Made by a program: the position numbers and the translations under genes. A stretch of 64,000 nt of DNA, taken from the NCBI GenBank assembly GCA_963575745.1, contig CAUYUJ010017782.1, positions 680,013 through 744,012 of the forward strand. Direction: 5' to 3'. Positions 42,267 through 52,160 of the stretch are shown piece after piece. How positions within the stretch are numbered: the stretch's first letter is position 1; the number at the start of each line of letters is the position of its first letter. The notes below the pieces were generated by a model. The model made no database searches, was not told the origin of the DNA, and saw only the letters and a list, made by a program, of their open reading frames with translations. This DNA is from Prorocentrum cordatum. Its lineage: Eukaryota > Sar > Dinophyceae > Prorocentrales > Prorocentraceae.

Positions 42267-42975
42267 ATGAAGGGCCGGTGGTTCGTAGATCTCTTCTCAG
42301 GGACTGGCGGCGTCGCCGAGGATCTCTGGCAGGAGGGGTACCCGTGCGAAGAGGTGGAGCTCGAGACGGGCTTGGATGTCTTAGATGAAATGTCGCGTCT
42401 GAGATTGCCGGCTGATGCGCAATCGGGAAAAGTAGCAGGTGCGATGGTAGCCTGGCCTTGTGCTAGCTTTTAGATTGCTCAGAACGGCAGTTTGCGTTCC
42501 GAGGCGTATTCTTTAGGGCTCTCAGGTTTGTCTAGCGAGCTGCAGTGGTCGATCACGGGGGCGCTCTTGTGCGAGCTAGCCTACAACTGATTAGAACCTG
42601 TGTTGCGCAAGGAGTCCCGTGGAACTTGGTGAATCCTGTAAGTTCTTATGTTTTTAAGACGCCAGCGGTTCGGGAACTCTTGGATCTCGGCTGGTGTTTT
42701 GAAGTAGTCGGTGATCAGTGCCACTATAGGACCCGCTGGAGGAAGCGCGCAAAGTTCCTGGTAGGTAATATCCTTCGCGAGGATTGCTCGCGACTGCAGA
42801 GACAGTGCCGTTGTAGACGGGGCCAGTGCTTTCGTACTGGAAGAGCGCATTGGCAGCTTTAGGGTAGAGCCGACGCTGGAGTTCACTGGACCGCGATCGC
42901 GGCCGAATGCCCCAGGCTTCTTGACCGTGCGTTGGCCTTCTCCCTCCTCGCTCCTGTCCGATCTCGACTGCAATC
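42267..42975 (+). pseudogene. Element 3 DNA-methyltransferase-like domain
   Basis: The frame from ATG 42,267 reads MKGRWFVDLFSGTGGVAEDL, a clear motif I of AdoMet-dependent DNA methyltransferases. AWPCASF follows, with the Cys codon intact at 42,459-42,461 and a TAG at 42,471-42,473. P-C followed by S/F is the catalytic loop of C5 enzymes, so cytosine specificity is plausible. After a shift (42,545-42,862) come GVPWNLVNPVSSYVF, matching the ENP box, and QCHYRTRWRKRAKF. A last piece (AAECPRLLDRALA, near 42,920) is one frame over. It lies 3' of the recombinase, unlike element 1, where the domain is between Gag and RT. Confidence 0.7.
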
Positions 42976-43073
42976 GTGCTAGTCGTCGCGGCCACGCACT
43001 GTGCCGCCTCAGTGCCGCTCAGTTCGCTTTTGTAGTCTGGTGAACATCCGTGTTTGGGCTGCTTTGGGGCAAT

Positions 43074-43134
43074 TGGCAGCGGTTGCGCGTAGACGCTGCC
43101 ATAGACGTATCTCCGCTCAGCGGAAGGCAGAACA
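43074..43134 (+). repeat. Repeat B1 of element 3
   Basis: Shares 'TGGCAGCGG.TGCGCGTAGACGCTGCC' and 'AGACGTATCTCCGCTC.G.GGAAGGCA.AACA' with B2. GGCAGCG and CGCTGCC form a 7-bp stem conserved in both copies. B1 abuts A2. Confidence 0.9.
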
Positions 43135-43225
43135 TGGGGGTGCGCGCGCGAGCATGTTGTGTCTATCGCGTCTTGTCGCTCCCCCTCGCTTTGCCGAAAG
43201 CCTTTTGGCTCTCCAGATCAACCGG
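43135..43225 (+). repeat. Repeat A2 of element 3
   Basis: Second copy of the 5' terminal repeat A1 (36,526-36,612). They differ by scattered substitutions and small indels near 'ccccctcgctttgcc'. Confidence 0.9.
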
Positions 43226-43292
43226 CCCTCCCCCCACACCTTTTCCATGTTGTTCACTGCTCGTCACCGTCGGTGACTCACCAGTCGGGCAC

Positions 43293-43357
43293 TGGCAGCG
43301 GCTGCGCGTAGACGCTGCCGTATCGAGACGTATCTCCGCTCGGTGGAAGGCAAAACA
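43293..43357 (+). repeat. Repeat B2 of element 3
   Basis: Second copy of B1 with a 4-bp insertion after CGCTGCC. A 67-bp spacer (43,226-43,292) containing GTCACCGTCGGTGAC separates it from A2. Confidence 0.9.
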
Positions 43358-43469
43358 ATACATTAGCACGCCATGTGCCCCTGCGATGAATCGACAGGGG
43401 GCGGCGGATCGAGTGGCCTTCGGCCCAACCCGCCACCGTGCCTGGGCTGTGGGTCAGGAGCCACTTGGA

Positions 43470-43870
43470 TGAACATGAAGGTCTCTTGGGATGCCTCTCG
43501 CAGGCCTCTTGGAGGGCTCTTGCGTACATTTGGGAAATTTTTTTGGGCCTCTTGGGGGCCCCTTGGGGGCCTCTTGGGGCTTCTTGTGGTCGTCTTGGAG
43601 GCTTCTTGGGGACTGTTGGGGGCGCCTCGGGGGCCTCTGATGGGCTCTCGGGGCGATCTTGTGGGAAATGCTCGAAATATCACTTCGTATTCCCTCTGTT
43701 GGGCCTTCTTGGGGTCCTTTTGGGGCTTTCTTGGGCCGTCTTGAGGACCACTGTGGCCGTCTCAGGGCCCTCTTGGGCTGTCTTGGGGCTCTCTTTGGGG
43801 CCTCATCGGCTGTCTTGTGACGATCTAGGGCCCCCCTGGGCAGTCTGAGAAGCTGTCAAGACGAAAAAAG
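43470..43870 (+). repeat. CTTGG-rich array 4
   Basis: CTTGG words every 10-12 bp. An interruption with 'gaaatgctcgaaatatcacttcgtattcc' is near 43,667. The end reads 'agtctgagaagctgtcaagacgaaaa', a diverged form of the tail after arrays 2 and 3. Confidence 0.8.
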
Positions 43871-44867
43871 GCGATCGTGTGTCAAACATTTCGTTTTCTA
43901 AAGGGAGCGGGGCGATTCTTGCCTCTTGGGGCCTTTCGTCGGTCCTCCTTCAACACTTTTGGTCCGTCTTGGCGGGCGGCCTTGTGGGTTGTCTTGAAGT
44001 CATCTTGGGTCGTCGTGGTGCTACTCTGGGCTGTCCCGACGCTCTCTTCGACTGCCTTGCCGCTCTGTCAGGGTCCTCATGTCGCTTTTTTTGGGCTCCA
44101 GAGGTGCGTGTTGGAGCCCAGCCCCCCCCCCTCCCCCCCTCGCCTCCCCCCTCCCTCAAATCCGATAAGGGGGGGTCTCCCGCCTTCCTCTCCCCGGGTG
44201 TCCTGGGGGGGGCGGGGTCCAGTCAAGCGACGGTAGATCGCACTCCCTCCGTCGTTTCGACTCATTTGGCACACGCGATAACCATGTCCCCCAATTCATT
44301 TACCACGCGTGTCTATCATTTACCAAGCAACAGCCTGCAGTTTTCCGCCAGGGGCAGGGACCGCTTCGGGGAGCGCCCAGCCCAACTCGACTCCTCCATG
44401 CCCGTGGTGGTAACGATAACTCGTCGGAGCGGGTATTCACACATCGCCAACAACATGGCCTGAATCCCCCTTCCTCCCTCCATTCCATCCTCACCTGAGC
44501 GACGCAGAAGAATGAGTTCGTTTGTCCTTACATTCGCGCGTAAGCTGCTTGCGTAGGATGGCGCGTAAGCGCCGTCGTTTCCGATGTAGCGTGCCGTGCT
44601 GGCTGTCCGCGTGAACCACCGCGTAAGTTCGCTATGGTTAATTGGTCATTTCTTGGCGCTCGGCGCCACCGCCAGGCTCTCGTAGGGCCACCCCCCGGGA
44701 ACGACTGACTGGCGCCTCACCTCGCCTTGCCTCCCTGCCCGTGGGGAGTGGCCGACCCCTGCTGCGTAGGCATGGTGGCCGGCTTCCGCAAGGTCGCCGC
44801 GGAGGAGGGCACCGGCGCCCTGCTGACGGGCCTGGGCCCCACCTGCCAGGGCTACTTCGTGCAGGAA
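43871..44867. other. Unrecognised sequence with C-rich tract
   Basis: No gene seen. 44,118-44,160 is a CCCTCCCCC-type tract. GCGTAAG is repeated near 44,537-44,630. Confidence 0.4.
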
Positions 44868-45012
44868 GGGCCCTTCTTCTTCTTCTTGTCCTCCTCCTCC
44901 TCGTCCTCCTCCCACTCGTCCTCCTCCTTCTCCTCCTCCTCGTCGCCCTCCTCCTTCTCGTTCTCCCCTTCTCCTCCTCCGCCTCCTCCCCTCTCCTCCT
45001 CCTCTCGCAGGT
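44868..45012 (-). repeat. TCC/TTC tract (GGA on the - strand)
   Basis: TTC then TCC triplets. This is the only long GGA-type tract in the window oriented on the - strand, apart from the short one at 13.47 kb. Confidence 0.9.
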
Positions 45013-45219
45013 GTGTTTTATAAATTTGGGACGTTGCTATAAATTATGCCTCTGGTCAGCCTCGGCCGCATTGGCCACGGATTGGCACGATTTACTCGAT
45101 AGGTGTTGCGGTCGTCCCCTTTCTCTGCCCTCTCTTCTCCCGCAACAGAAGCTTCGTGCAGGAGGGGCTTCCGACGCCGCCGCCGACGTCGTCGCCGCCG
45201 ACCTCTTCCCCAGACGTCC

Positions 45220-45310
45220 TAGGAGGAAAACGTACCGATGCCGCTGCCCCTTGCCCTGTGCTCGCCTTTCTGTGCCTCCTGAGAGGCCCTCGCCGCCACC
45301 GCTGGATTAT
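45220..45310 (+). repeat. Dispersed repeat, copy 1 (partner 48,160-48,246)
   Basis: 'TGCCTCCTGAGAGGCCCTCG' then 'CGCCACCGCTGGATT' recurs as 'GGCCTCCTGGGAGGCCCTCG' then 'CGCCACCGCTGGATT' at 48,211-48,246. Weaker matching extends upstream in both. Confidence 0.75.
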
Positions 45311-45485
45311 CCGCTGCTGGTCGAGTCCTGCCCCATGATCCCTGGGGGACGGTGGATGTGGACGCTTTGCCGCCCTCAGGCGGGCAGATATCCACGTCCA
45401 CCTTTCCTCGGGGCAGGACTCCGATGCGGTGGTATAGATATATTCTGAATGTTGGTCTCCTTTTGCCCTCCAGCAACGAGTTGTT

Positions 45486-45945
45486 GCTTGTGTTTAGTTG
45501 TTTGTTTTGTTTTGTTTGTTTTGTTTGCTTGCTTGCTTGTTTGTTTGTTTTTGTGTTAGTTAGGTTGTTGGTTTGCTTGCTTGTTTGCTTGTTTGTTTGT
45601 TTGTCTGTTTTTGTTTGTCTGTTGTATTTTTTGTTTGTTTGTTTACTTGCTTACTTGTTTGTATGCTTGCTTGCTTGTTAGCTGGTTACGTACTTTGTCA
45701 GTTAGTTAATTTGTTCATTGGCTCATCTGTTGTTTGTTTGTTTGTTTGTTTGTTTGTTTGTTTGTTTGTTTGTTTGTTTGTTTGTTTGTTTGTTTGTTTG
45801 TGTTTGTTTGTTTGTTTGTTTGTTTGCTTGTCTGTTTGTTTGTCTGCTCGTTTGTTTGATTGAGTGATTTATTCAGTGATTGTTTGATTGATTGATTGAA
45901 CGATTGAATTGTTTGATTGTTTGATTTAATTTTCATATTGTACTT
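45486..45945 (+). repeat. TTTG / TTGC tetranucleotide tract
   Basis: TTTG repeats with TTGC, GTTAG and GATT variants. The central part (about 45,730-45,825) is nearly pure. The outer parts are increasingly mutated. Confidence 0.95.
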
Positions 45946-46384
45946 TGGAGGTGTGTCCAATCTTGGGCTTCTGGCGGCCTCTGGAGGCCTCCAGCGATGC
46001 CCAGAGACCTTTGGGGCCTCGGGAGACTCCAGAGACCTCCTGAGATCCCTCTCCTCCTCCTGCGTTCCTGTCCTCCGTCTCTCTTCTGTGCGCGGGGGGT
46101 CTCAGACACCGCTGCCGAACCCCTTCCACCTTCTCACGCGCGGCGCCGATCCTCACGGCAGCGTTCTTCCTGGACGTGTTGTCAGCTTCGGCGACTACAG
46201 TGGCTGTGGTTACGCCGGTGTGTGGTTTGTGATCGGCGCCGTTGGGGCTTTGGCTCACCGCGTTGCGCCAATGGTTTGTTGAGCCCTCGTCGGGGCGCGG
46301 TAAAGAGCCCAGTCGAGGTCCTCGCCCGCCCCCCCCGCCCAGTCGCGGGCTCTGCAGACCACACGCTTTGCAGATCACACCCTT
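45946..46384. other. Unrecognised sequence
   Basis: GGCCTC words near 45,972-46,012 resemble a small CTTGG-array relative. No gene seen. Confidence 0.4.
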
Positions 46385-46710
46385 CGGAGTCGTCGACAGC
46401 TGCTCAGAGAGTGCGGGGCGGTGGATTCCGCGAGGTCGGGTTGGTTCGGCGGCGAGCCAGAGGGGGAAGTGAGAAGGAGAAGGCCTTCTCAGAAGGCTCG
46501 GAAGTCCCCCAGCCTCCAGAGAGGTTTTCTGAGCCTTCCCCGAAGGCACCGGAAACTTCTCAGAAGGGGCCAGGAGTTGAGAGCACCCGCCGCTTTCTGA
46601 GAAATCCCTCTCATTCGCACTTCCCCCCTCGCTCGCCGCCGATCGGAGTCGTCGACAGCTGCTCAGAGAGCGCGGGGCGGTGGATCTCGCGAGGTGGGGT
46701 TGGTTCAGGG
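46385..46710 (+). repeat. Direct repeat pair around dispersed repeat copy 2
   Basis: 'CGGAGTCGTCGACAGCTGCT' followed by 'CAGAGAG.GCGGGGCGGTGGA' occurs at 46,385 and again at 46,644 (259 bp apart, about 64 bp each, few differences). The sequence between (46,449-46,650) matches 6,870-7,070. Confidence 0.8.
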
Positions 46711-48159
46711 GCAACGATAGGGGGGGATAGGCATAGGGGGGGATGCATCGACCCCGAATCGCCCATCGGTCGCCGACAGTGGCCCGATAGCCCCAACCTG
46801 CCCAGGAACATGCGGATTCACTATCTGGGGCCTATCGTCTATCTATCGGCTATGTATCGCCGATTCCATGTCGATGTGTTCCTCTCTATGCCCATCCCCC
46901 CTACAGTTAGCCAGGATGAGCGACTTTCCAAGGTTACCCTTGCATCCTTCCCCTTTCGGCCCATTCTTGGCCGCTTTCGCTGGCCGCGCCCCGCTCGCGG
47001 AGTGTCGACGTGGTCTTCCAGGGCCCTTGCATCCTCAATCGTGCGTCCTTATCATACGGCTTGCCTGCATAGTTACCCCTTAGCGATGCCGCTTTCCCGG
47101 CTGGCCCGAGCGCGCGTGCGGATTGCCCCTGCCATGCTGCGACGTAAACATGTATCGTTGCCCCTCGTTGGCGGGTTGGGGCGCGGCTCCCCGCGCTCGG
47201 ATCATGGAGAACAAACGAACCCCTAACCTTATAAGACGATGAAGACGTGGCCTGGCCTCACTGAGGTCCCATTTCTCGCATTAAGGCTGACAAGTATGGG
47301 CGGTTTGGTTCGATGCATCTGCAGAAAAAGACCCCCCATATCCTCAATGTTCCTGGGCCACCTAAATGAGGTCACCTCCCAAAGGATTAGGGGTTCTTGG
47401 ATGTCCAATCAGCGGAGGGGGCGCGCCGCGCGCGGGCCGCGGAGTGGAGGCCGCGCGCGGCAACGACTGAGGTACGAGGTGCGCCCGCTCCCATCGAGTC
47501 GCTCACGCGGCTCCTCTCGGAACCGTGCGCTCGCTTGGGCCCAGAGAGATCCCGGGCAGCGGGCGCCGCGACCCCCCCGTGCGGCCCAGTCCCCAAAGCT
47601 GGGCATTTGGGGACCTCGGCCTGCACGGGGGACGTGGCGGGCCAGGGGCGCGCCGCTGCCGGGCGTGTCGCCGCGCGGGCGCGCCCCCCAAGGGCGGCGC
47701 CTGCCGAGGCCTCCGGAGCCCCGTGGCTCAGAAGAGCACTGATGCACGCGGCTCGTTGAAGATGGGTATTTCTCATGGCGCCAACATCGCGCAGAGCGGA
47801 TCTCGTTCAGAAAACGACGGGATGCCCGGATCTTCCTGGAGAATTTCGTTCCGGATTTCGAAGCGCATTTCGTGCGGATATTTTGGGTCAGAAATGAGGA
47901 CTGCAAAAAGTCCACGTGAAATTTGTTTCGTTTTTCGCTGGCCGTTTCGGGGTTTTGCGTAGGCAGAAATCCACGCAAAAACCCGTTGCAGCACGTCTGC
48001 AAGGTCGGTGCAGTGATATATTTAGGGATATCCAGATCCCAATCTACTGTCGGCGCTTTCCTACTCCAAGGGTCTAGCGGTTGTCCCCCTTCCCTTCCCT
48101 TCAGGGGGCGGGCGGGAGCCCAATCCACTTTCACCAGCTTCCTACTTCATATTTCTACC
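46711..48159. other. Unrecognised sequence
   Basis: GC-rich to about 47,750 and richer in A/T from 47,760 to 48,060. Open frames of up to about 400 codons have no recognised domain and overlap the repeat pair at 46.4 kb. Confidence 0.4.
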
Positions 48160-48246
48160 TGCTTCTTCCGACCAAAGGGTACCGCTACCCTTCGCCCGTT
48201 CTCCCCTTTTCTGGCCTCCTGGGAGGCCCTCGTCGCCACCGCTGGA
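48160..48246 (+). repeat. Dispersed repeat, copy 2 (partner 45,220-45,310)
   Basis: See the partner copy. The best match is at 48,211-48,246. Confidence 0.75.
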
Positions 48247-49849
48247 TTCGCCTCGAAATTCTGGCCAGGGCGCACCCCTGGGAGAGGTCCGGGGAGTAGC
48301 GGTCCTTGGTACCATTTGGTTTCACCAGTGGCCCTGCCTCTGGGTTCGCGAGGGGCCCCCGGAATTCCGGCGCGACATGAGCTCCAGGGAGCGAGGCCAA
48401 GGCTGAGCGCAGAGCGAAAGTCGAGGCCAGCCCCGGCACCCGGAAGGTCGCCGTGGCCCCGAGTGTGCGGCCCCTGGAGCCTCGCGGTCCCTCGGGCCTC
48501 GCGGCCCCTCGTGGCCCAGTCGTGGGGGGGGGGTCATGTGGGATCGGACTCTTTCGGCGCGGCCCCTCACGCCCTGGTGGGATACAGCCGAGACGCTGAG
48601 ACAAAGAGCAGCTCGGGTTCCGGAAGGGGGTCGCGGTTCCTCGGATCTTTCCGTGGTAGTATCTCTAACGCTTTACGTGAACCCTTATGCTTTTGGCTCC
48701 AAAAATCAAATTGGGGATCGGCTACAACAATTGAATTACCCCATAATGTTTTTTCGTCGAATGTAGTGGAGAACAGAGTATAACCTTCGTGCGTTTACAA
48801 ATTTTCTATACGTTTTGTTTCCGTAGAGTGGACGGAATTTCAGCTCTGGGGTTCATCAATTCTGTAGTCGATCCTTTATTCGAAAAAAAGGGTCTTCGTT
48901 CCTTGACCAGCACTCCTTGTGGTAGCAGCCTGGCTGTAGAGGCTCGGTCGCCGCTGCCAGAGGCGCGCGGGGCCCCCCGGCGTGCCTGCAGAGCTGATCG
49001 CGCTTGGTGCGATCATGGTAGTGGTCTCGGTTGCGTGCCTCCTGGCCTTTTGGTGCTCACCTCGTCGGAGGGCGTGCACGATCCGATTGCGCCGCCGTCT
49101 CCAGGCCTGCAGAGCTGTTCGCGCCTTGTTCGAATCGGGGGTGGTCAAGAGGGGGGTGATGGGGGGGTGGGTATCATGACCAGTGGCATGATATCTCCCT
49201 GGATTGTGGAGACCTTCGGGCCAGTGCTGCCGATTCTGAAGGCGGTACCTCCCTGGGCAATCCCCCCTGGGACCCGCCATGACCCCACGGGGGCGGTGGT
49301 TTGACCCGGGACCGACCCCCCCCCCTCCCATCCTTCTCTCGTAACCACCCCGTCCCCCCCCTCCCTTGGCAGGGAAGGGATAAAGGGAAGGAGCTTCCCT
49401 TCGACTGAACTACGGCGTTCCATTTCTCCTTGTTCCTCAATGTTTTTGGGATTGACGACGACGACGACGACAGCTTCTCACACACGCTGAAGGGTCGGCG
49501 GGTTAGTGGCCCCTCTTCTTCTTTCGATGCGTCCCCTGGTCCTCCTCGTCCGCGCACATCTCTCGGGCCATGATTTGCGAACCCCCCTCTTGGACGCAAT
49601 GTTTTCGTTTTTTCTGTCACCTGTTGGCCCCCTCCTCCACGGTCAGGTCAGTTGATTTAGTCATGCCCCGGGCCCATTTCTGACCCACAGCTTCGACGCA
49701 GCTGCTGTGGGTTGGCTTAAGTAAAAAAGTCGGGGCCCGCCCGCCCGGCGCGCGCGCCCTCCCGGGCGCCCTCCCCCGGCCGGCCGGCCCCTGTCATGTC
49801 TTCTTTCTAGCTCGAAACATAGCGTACACCCTACCACACTCATTTCGCC
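48247..49849. other. Unrecognised sequence, very GC-rich block near 49.76 kb
   Basis: 48,690-48,900 is richer in A/T. 'CCTGCAGAGCTG.TCGCGC' occurs at 48,985 and 49,107. A small frame between them (48,982-49,179) reads a hydrophobic stretch IALGAIMVVVSVACLLAFWC, which could span a membrane, but it lacks an upstream ATG and I do not call it. 49,735-49,795 is almost pure G and C. Confidence 0.4.
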
Positions 49850-51578
49850 ATGGCATGGAGGGATACATCACCTACGTTGAAGATACACTTGGGTAAGAGT
49901 CTACTGCATGAAGGAGATGATGATGAAGGAATACAACGCGAACGTGATCACACCTTGTTCATCCACATTGTCAATGATAAACCAATTTCTGGTTGGCAAA
50001 TTTCTGGTTGTAAACCAAAATCTCTGTCTTCGACGACAGTGGTTCTACCGGAAGGGGAAGCGATATTCCACCCATCCGAGGATGATGTGCGCCCCGAAGA
50101 GAGATCACGCCATGAGATTCGTGTGGATGTTCCTGAACGTGGTCATGCTGACGATGTCGGGGAATCAAGTCAACGTCTTTCCACCAAAATATGTTGGAAT
50201 CTCTCGTGCGATGATGAGCCTCGGTTTGGTATTCCGAAGATCAAGGGCGTCATTCGACACGGCCGAGACGGAGCAGATGAAGGGGCCTAATGCCGTTTGA
50301 CTATCAAGTGGACGTTTCCAAGCACCTCTCTGATGGCGACCGTGATGTGGGGGCCATCTCTTCGGAGGAGAATTTTTCGCGCATGCCAGCGCCCAAGCCG
50401 ACTGGTTTCCGTGGTGATCAGGAGCCATGCGATGAGGGGTGGGAGGTCTATGACCGAACGTCTCCTGTTCTGCTGGGTGATCTACAACGACCCCACTTGC
50501 AGGCACCGCCCATGCGCGGCGGGGATGCCGCGATCCCATCTGATGATTCTCTCGGACGGCATTTGGCAGATATCATAGATGAGGAGTTCGTGGGTGTCCC
50601 GTGCGGATGACGAGCATACGGAGACGCGAGCCTACTAGTCTTTCGATGTCTTTGCCTCTCGGGAAGCGAAGTAGGTCTTGTGATATCCTGGAACGCCACC
50701 TAATGTTCGCTCCGGGTGGATTGCCCAGGAGCTGTGCCCGGGGGTCCCCAAGGCGGATTTCGACGTTTGAATCGCCTGAGTTGCGCACCCGCTCTGTCCG
50801 CAAGGGAAGCGCCGAGAGAGGCAGGCCCAGGGCCCCATGACCGCGATCCGAGGTATTTGATTTGTCCAATCTATCAGGGATGTCGAGTACTTTCAGCGTG
50901 CGGATCAATGCCAAGTGCGCCACGTATGGACCAAAGTGTGCTGTGGTGCCAGAATCGCGGTGCCCTGGCCTATTGGGTCAGTGTAAGTAGCCAGTCTGTT
51001 TGGGGAGCTCCGATATCTGCGATCTCTTTAAACTAAACTTCGCATGCCCGACGTGTACGGCTCCTGGTTCGCATGATTGCGGTGGGTTTCGCGCAAGTGA
51101 GTGGCGTGAAGCTGAGGAAAAGAAATGGAATGGGATCATGGAGATCACGGAAAGAGATCTTGCTGAAATGCGTGAACATCTGAGGCAATCGGGACTTCGG
51201 CAACAAGCGGCTGCTGCCCTTCATTTGGAGCGAGACCGGGAGGCCATGGTGAATGCCGTGCGCCCCCCAGAAGAGCGTCGACAGGCGGCAGCGGCCCAAC
51301 GGGCTTGCGCCGCGACAGAGGAGATGAGGGAATTCACCAATCGGCTCGAGTATACTGTCGCCTCCGAGCGTCGAGCACATGTTCAGGAGAAGCATCTCGC
51401 AGAAGAGGCGAGGTGCGCCATCCGGGGGGCTGGTGAAGCTCAACGCGCGACGATGACACGAGCCGCCAAGGAGTTGCCTGCAGAAGTTATACATCAGGCC
51501 AAGACGAACCGACTTGTCGCGAATGAAAGCTATGCTCGATCCGAGGCCGAGATGCTACGCGCTCGCGAGGAAGTGTGA
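49850..51578 (+). pseudogene. Unrecognised coding-like region with C-terminal coiled coil
   Basis: Base composition is more even than in the neighbours, and several overlapping frames give diverse, protein-like sequence. 49,850-50,290 (146 codons from ATG) and 49,908-50,300 compete over the same stretch, and 50,290-50,610 follows. The last frame (51,000-51,578) reads CPTCTAPGSHDCGGF and then about 150 residues rich in Glu, Arg and Ala (AEMREHLRQ, EEMREFTNRLEYTVASERRA, AEEARCAIRGAGEAQRA), a likely coiled coil. I recognise no family. It may be one gene broken by frameshifts or unseen introns, or a retroposed fragment. Dinoflagellate introns are hard to place by eye. Confidence 0.35.
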
Positions 51579-52160
51579 CGAGTTGAGGTGATTGCTAAGG
51601 AGTGAGGTGGGGCGCAGACTCGCGCGGCGGAGACGGGGGCTGCTCAGGTGATGATGAAACGGGAAGTGGATCGAGACAATCTGGCATCGCAAGTTTGACC
51701 AGCACCAGATCCAGTGTCATCTGAAATGAGCGTCTCCGACAACATTTCTGGGCACTGGGTCTACAACCCAGGCGAGTGCGGCGGCATCTACTGCTCAGTC
51801 GTCGGCGCCGATTGCGGTTGGGCGACCGGCCGCGCGTGGGGGCTCAGGTCGGAATTCCCGTGTGGGTGCCCCGTGGTGTTATCTGTGTTTCATGGTGGCC
51901 ATTCGTGATTGCTCACTCTGCAGTGAAGGCGCGCGCGGCGACCGTTTCGCGCTGGATGGGGGGGGGGGGGGGGCGGTGCGCGCGCGGCTACGGAAAAGAT
52001 TCATCTTCGATGATGAACGAGGACGAGGAAGGGCCCCCGCAGGAAGAAAGCGAGGAACGTCAGGCAAGAAAGGGACTCCAGGAACAAAGCCCCGCTGCGT
52101 CTATGCCGAGGGCGCTCTCTCTCGTGACCCCTCGCCTCGGCTGACCCGCGCCCGGGGATA
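51579..52160. other. Spacer with poly-G run
   Basis: A G-run of about 18 lies near 51,957-51,974. A small frame (51,714-51,908) reads GHWVYNPGECGGIYCSVVGA. No assignment. Confidence 0.4.

Larger units (their letters stand above)
36526..43357 (+). mobile_element. Element 3: near end-to-end DIRS-order element with split direct repeats, Gag-RT-RH-YR-MT
   Basis: Five modules are in order on the + strand: Gag (36.6-38.6 kb), RT (38.3-40.0), RNase H (40.0-40.65), tyrosine recombinase (41.2-42.2) and methyltransferase-like (42.27-42.98). An ~87-bp repeat at 36,526-36,612 (A1) recurs at 43,135-43,225 (A2). A2 is immediately preceded by a 61-bp repeat (B1, 43,074-43,134) that recurs at 43,293-43,357 (B2). 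A1-genes-B1-A2-B2 is the split-direct-repeat layout described for PAT- and Ngaro-type elements. Every coding module has shifts, stops or lost catalytic residues, so the element is not autonomous. The repeat pairs and module order are seen; classification is inference. Confidence 0.75.

Noticed and set aside
21338-43357. Classical LTR retrotransposons (Copia/Gypsy) as the source of the RT remnants
   Set aside because: No integrase core or aspartic protease is visible. Tyrosine recombinase boxes accompany the RTs, and the repeats around element 3 are in split-direct-repeat order rather than long terminal repeats.
48982-49179. 65-codon frame with a hydrophobic stretch
   Set aside because: It begins at GTG, not ATG, lies between two short direct repeats, and has no homologue I recognise.
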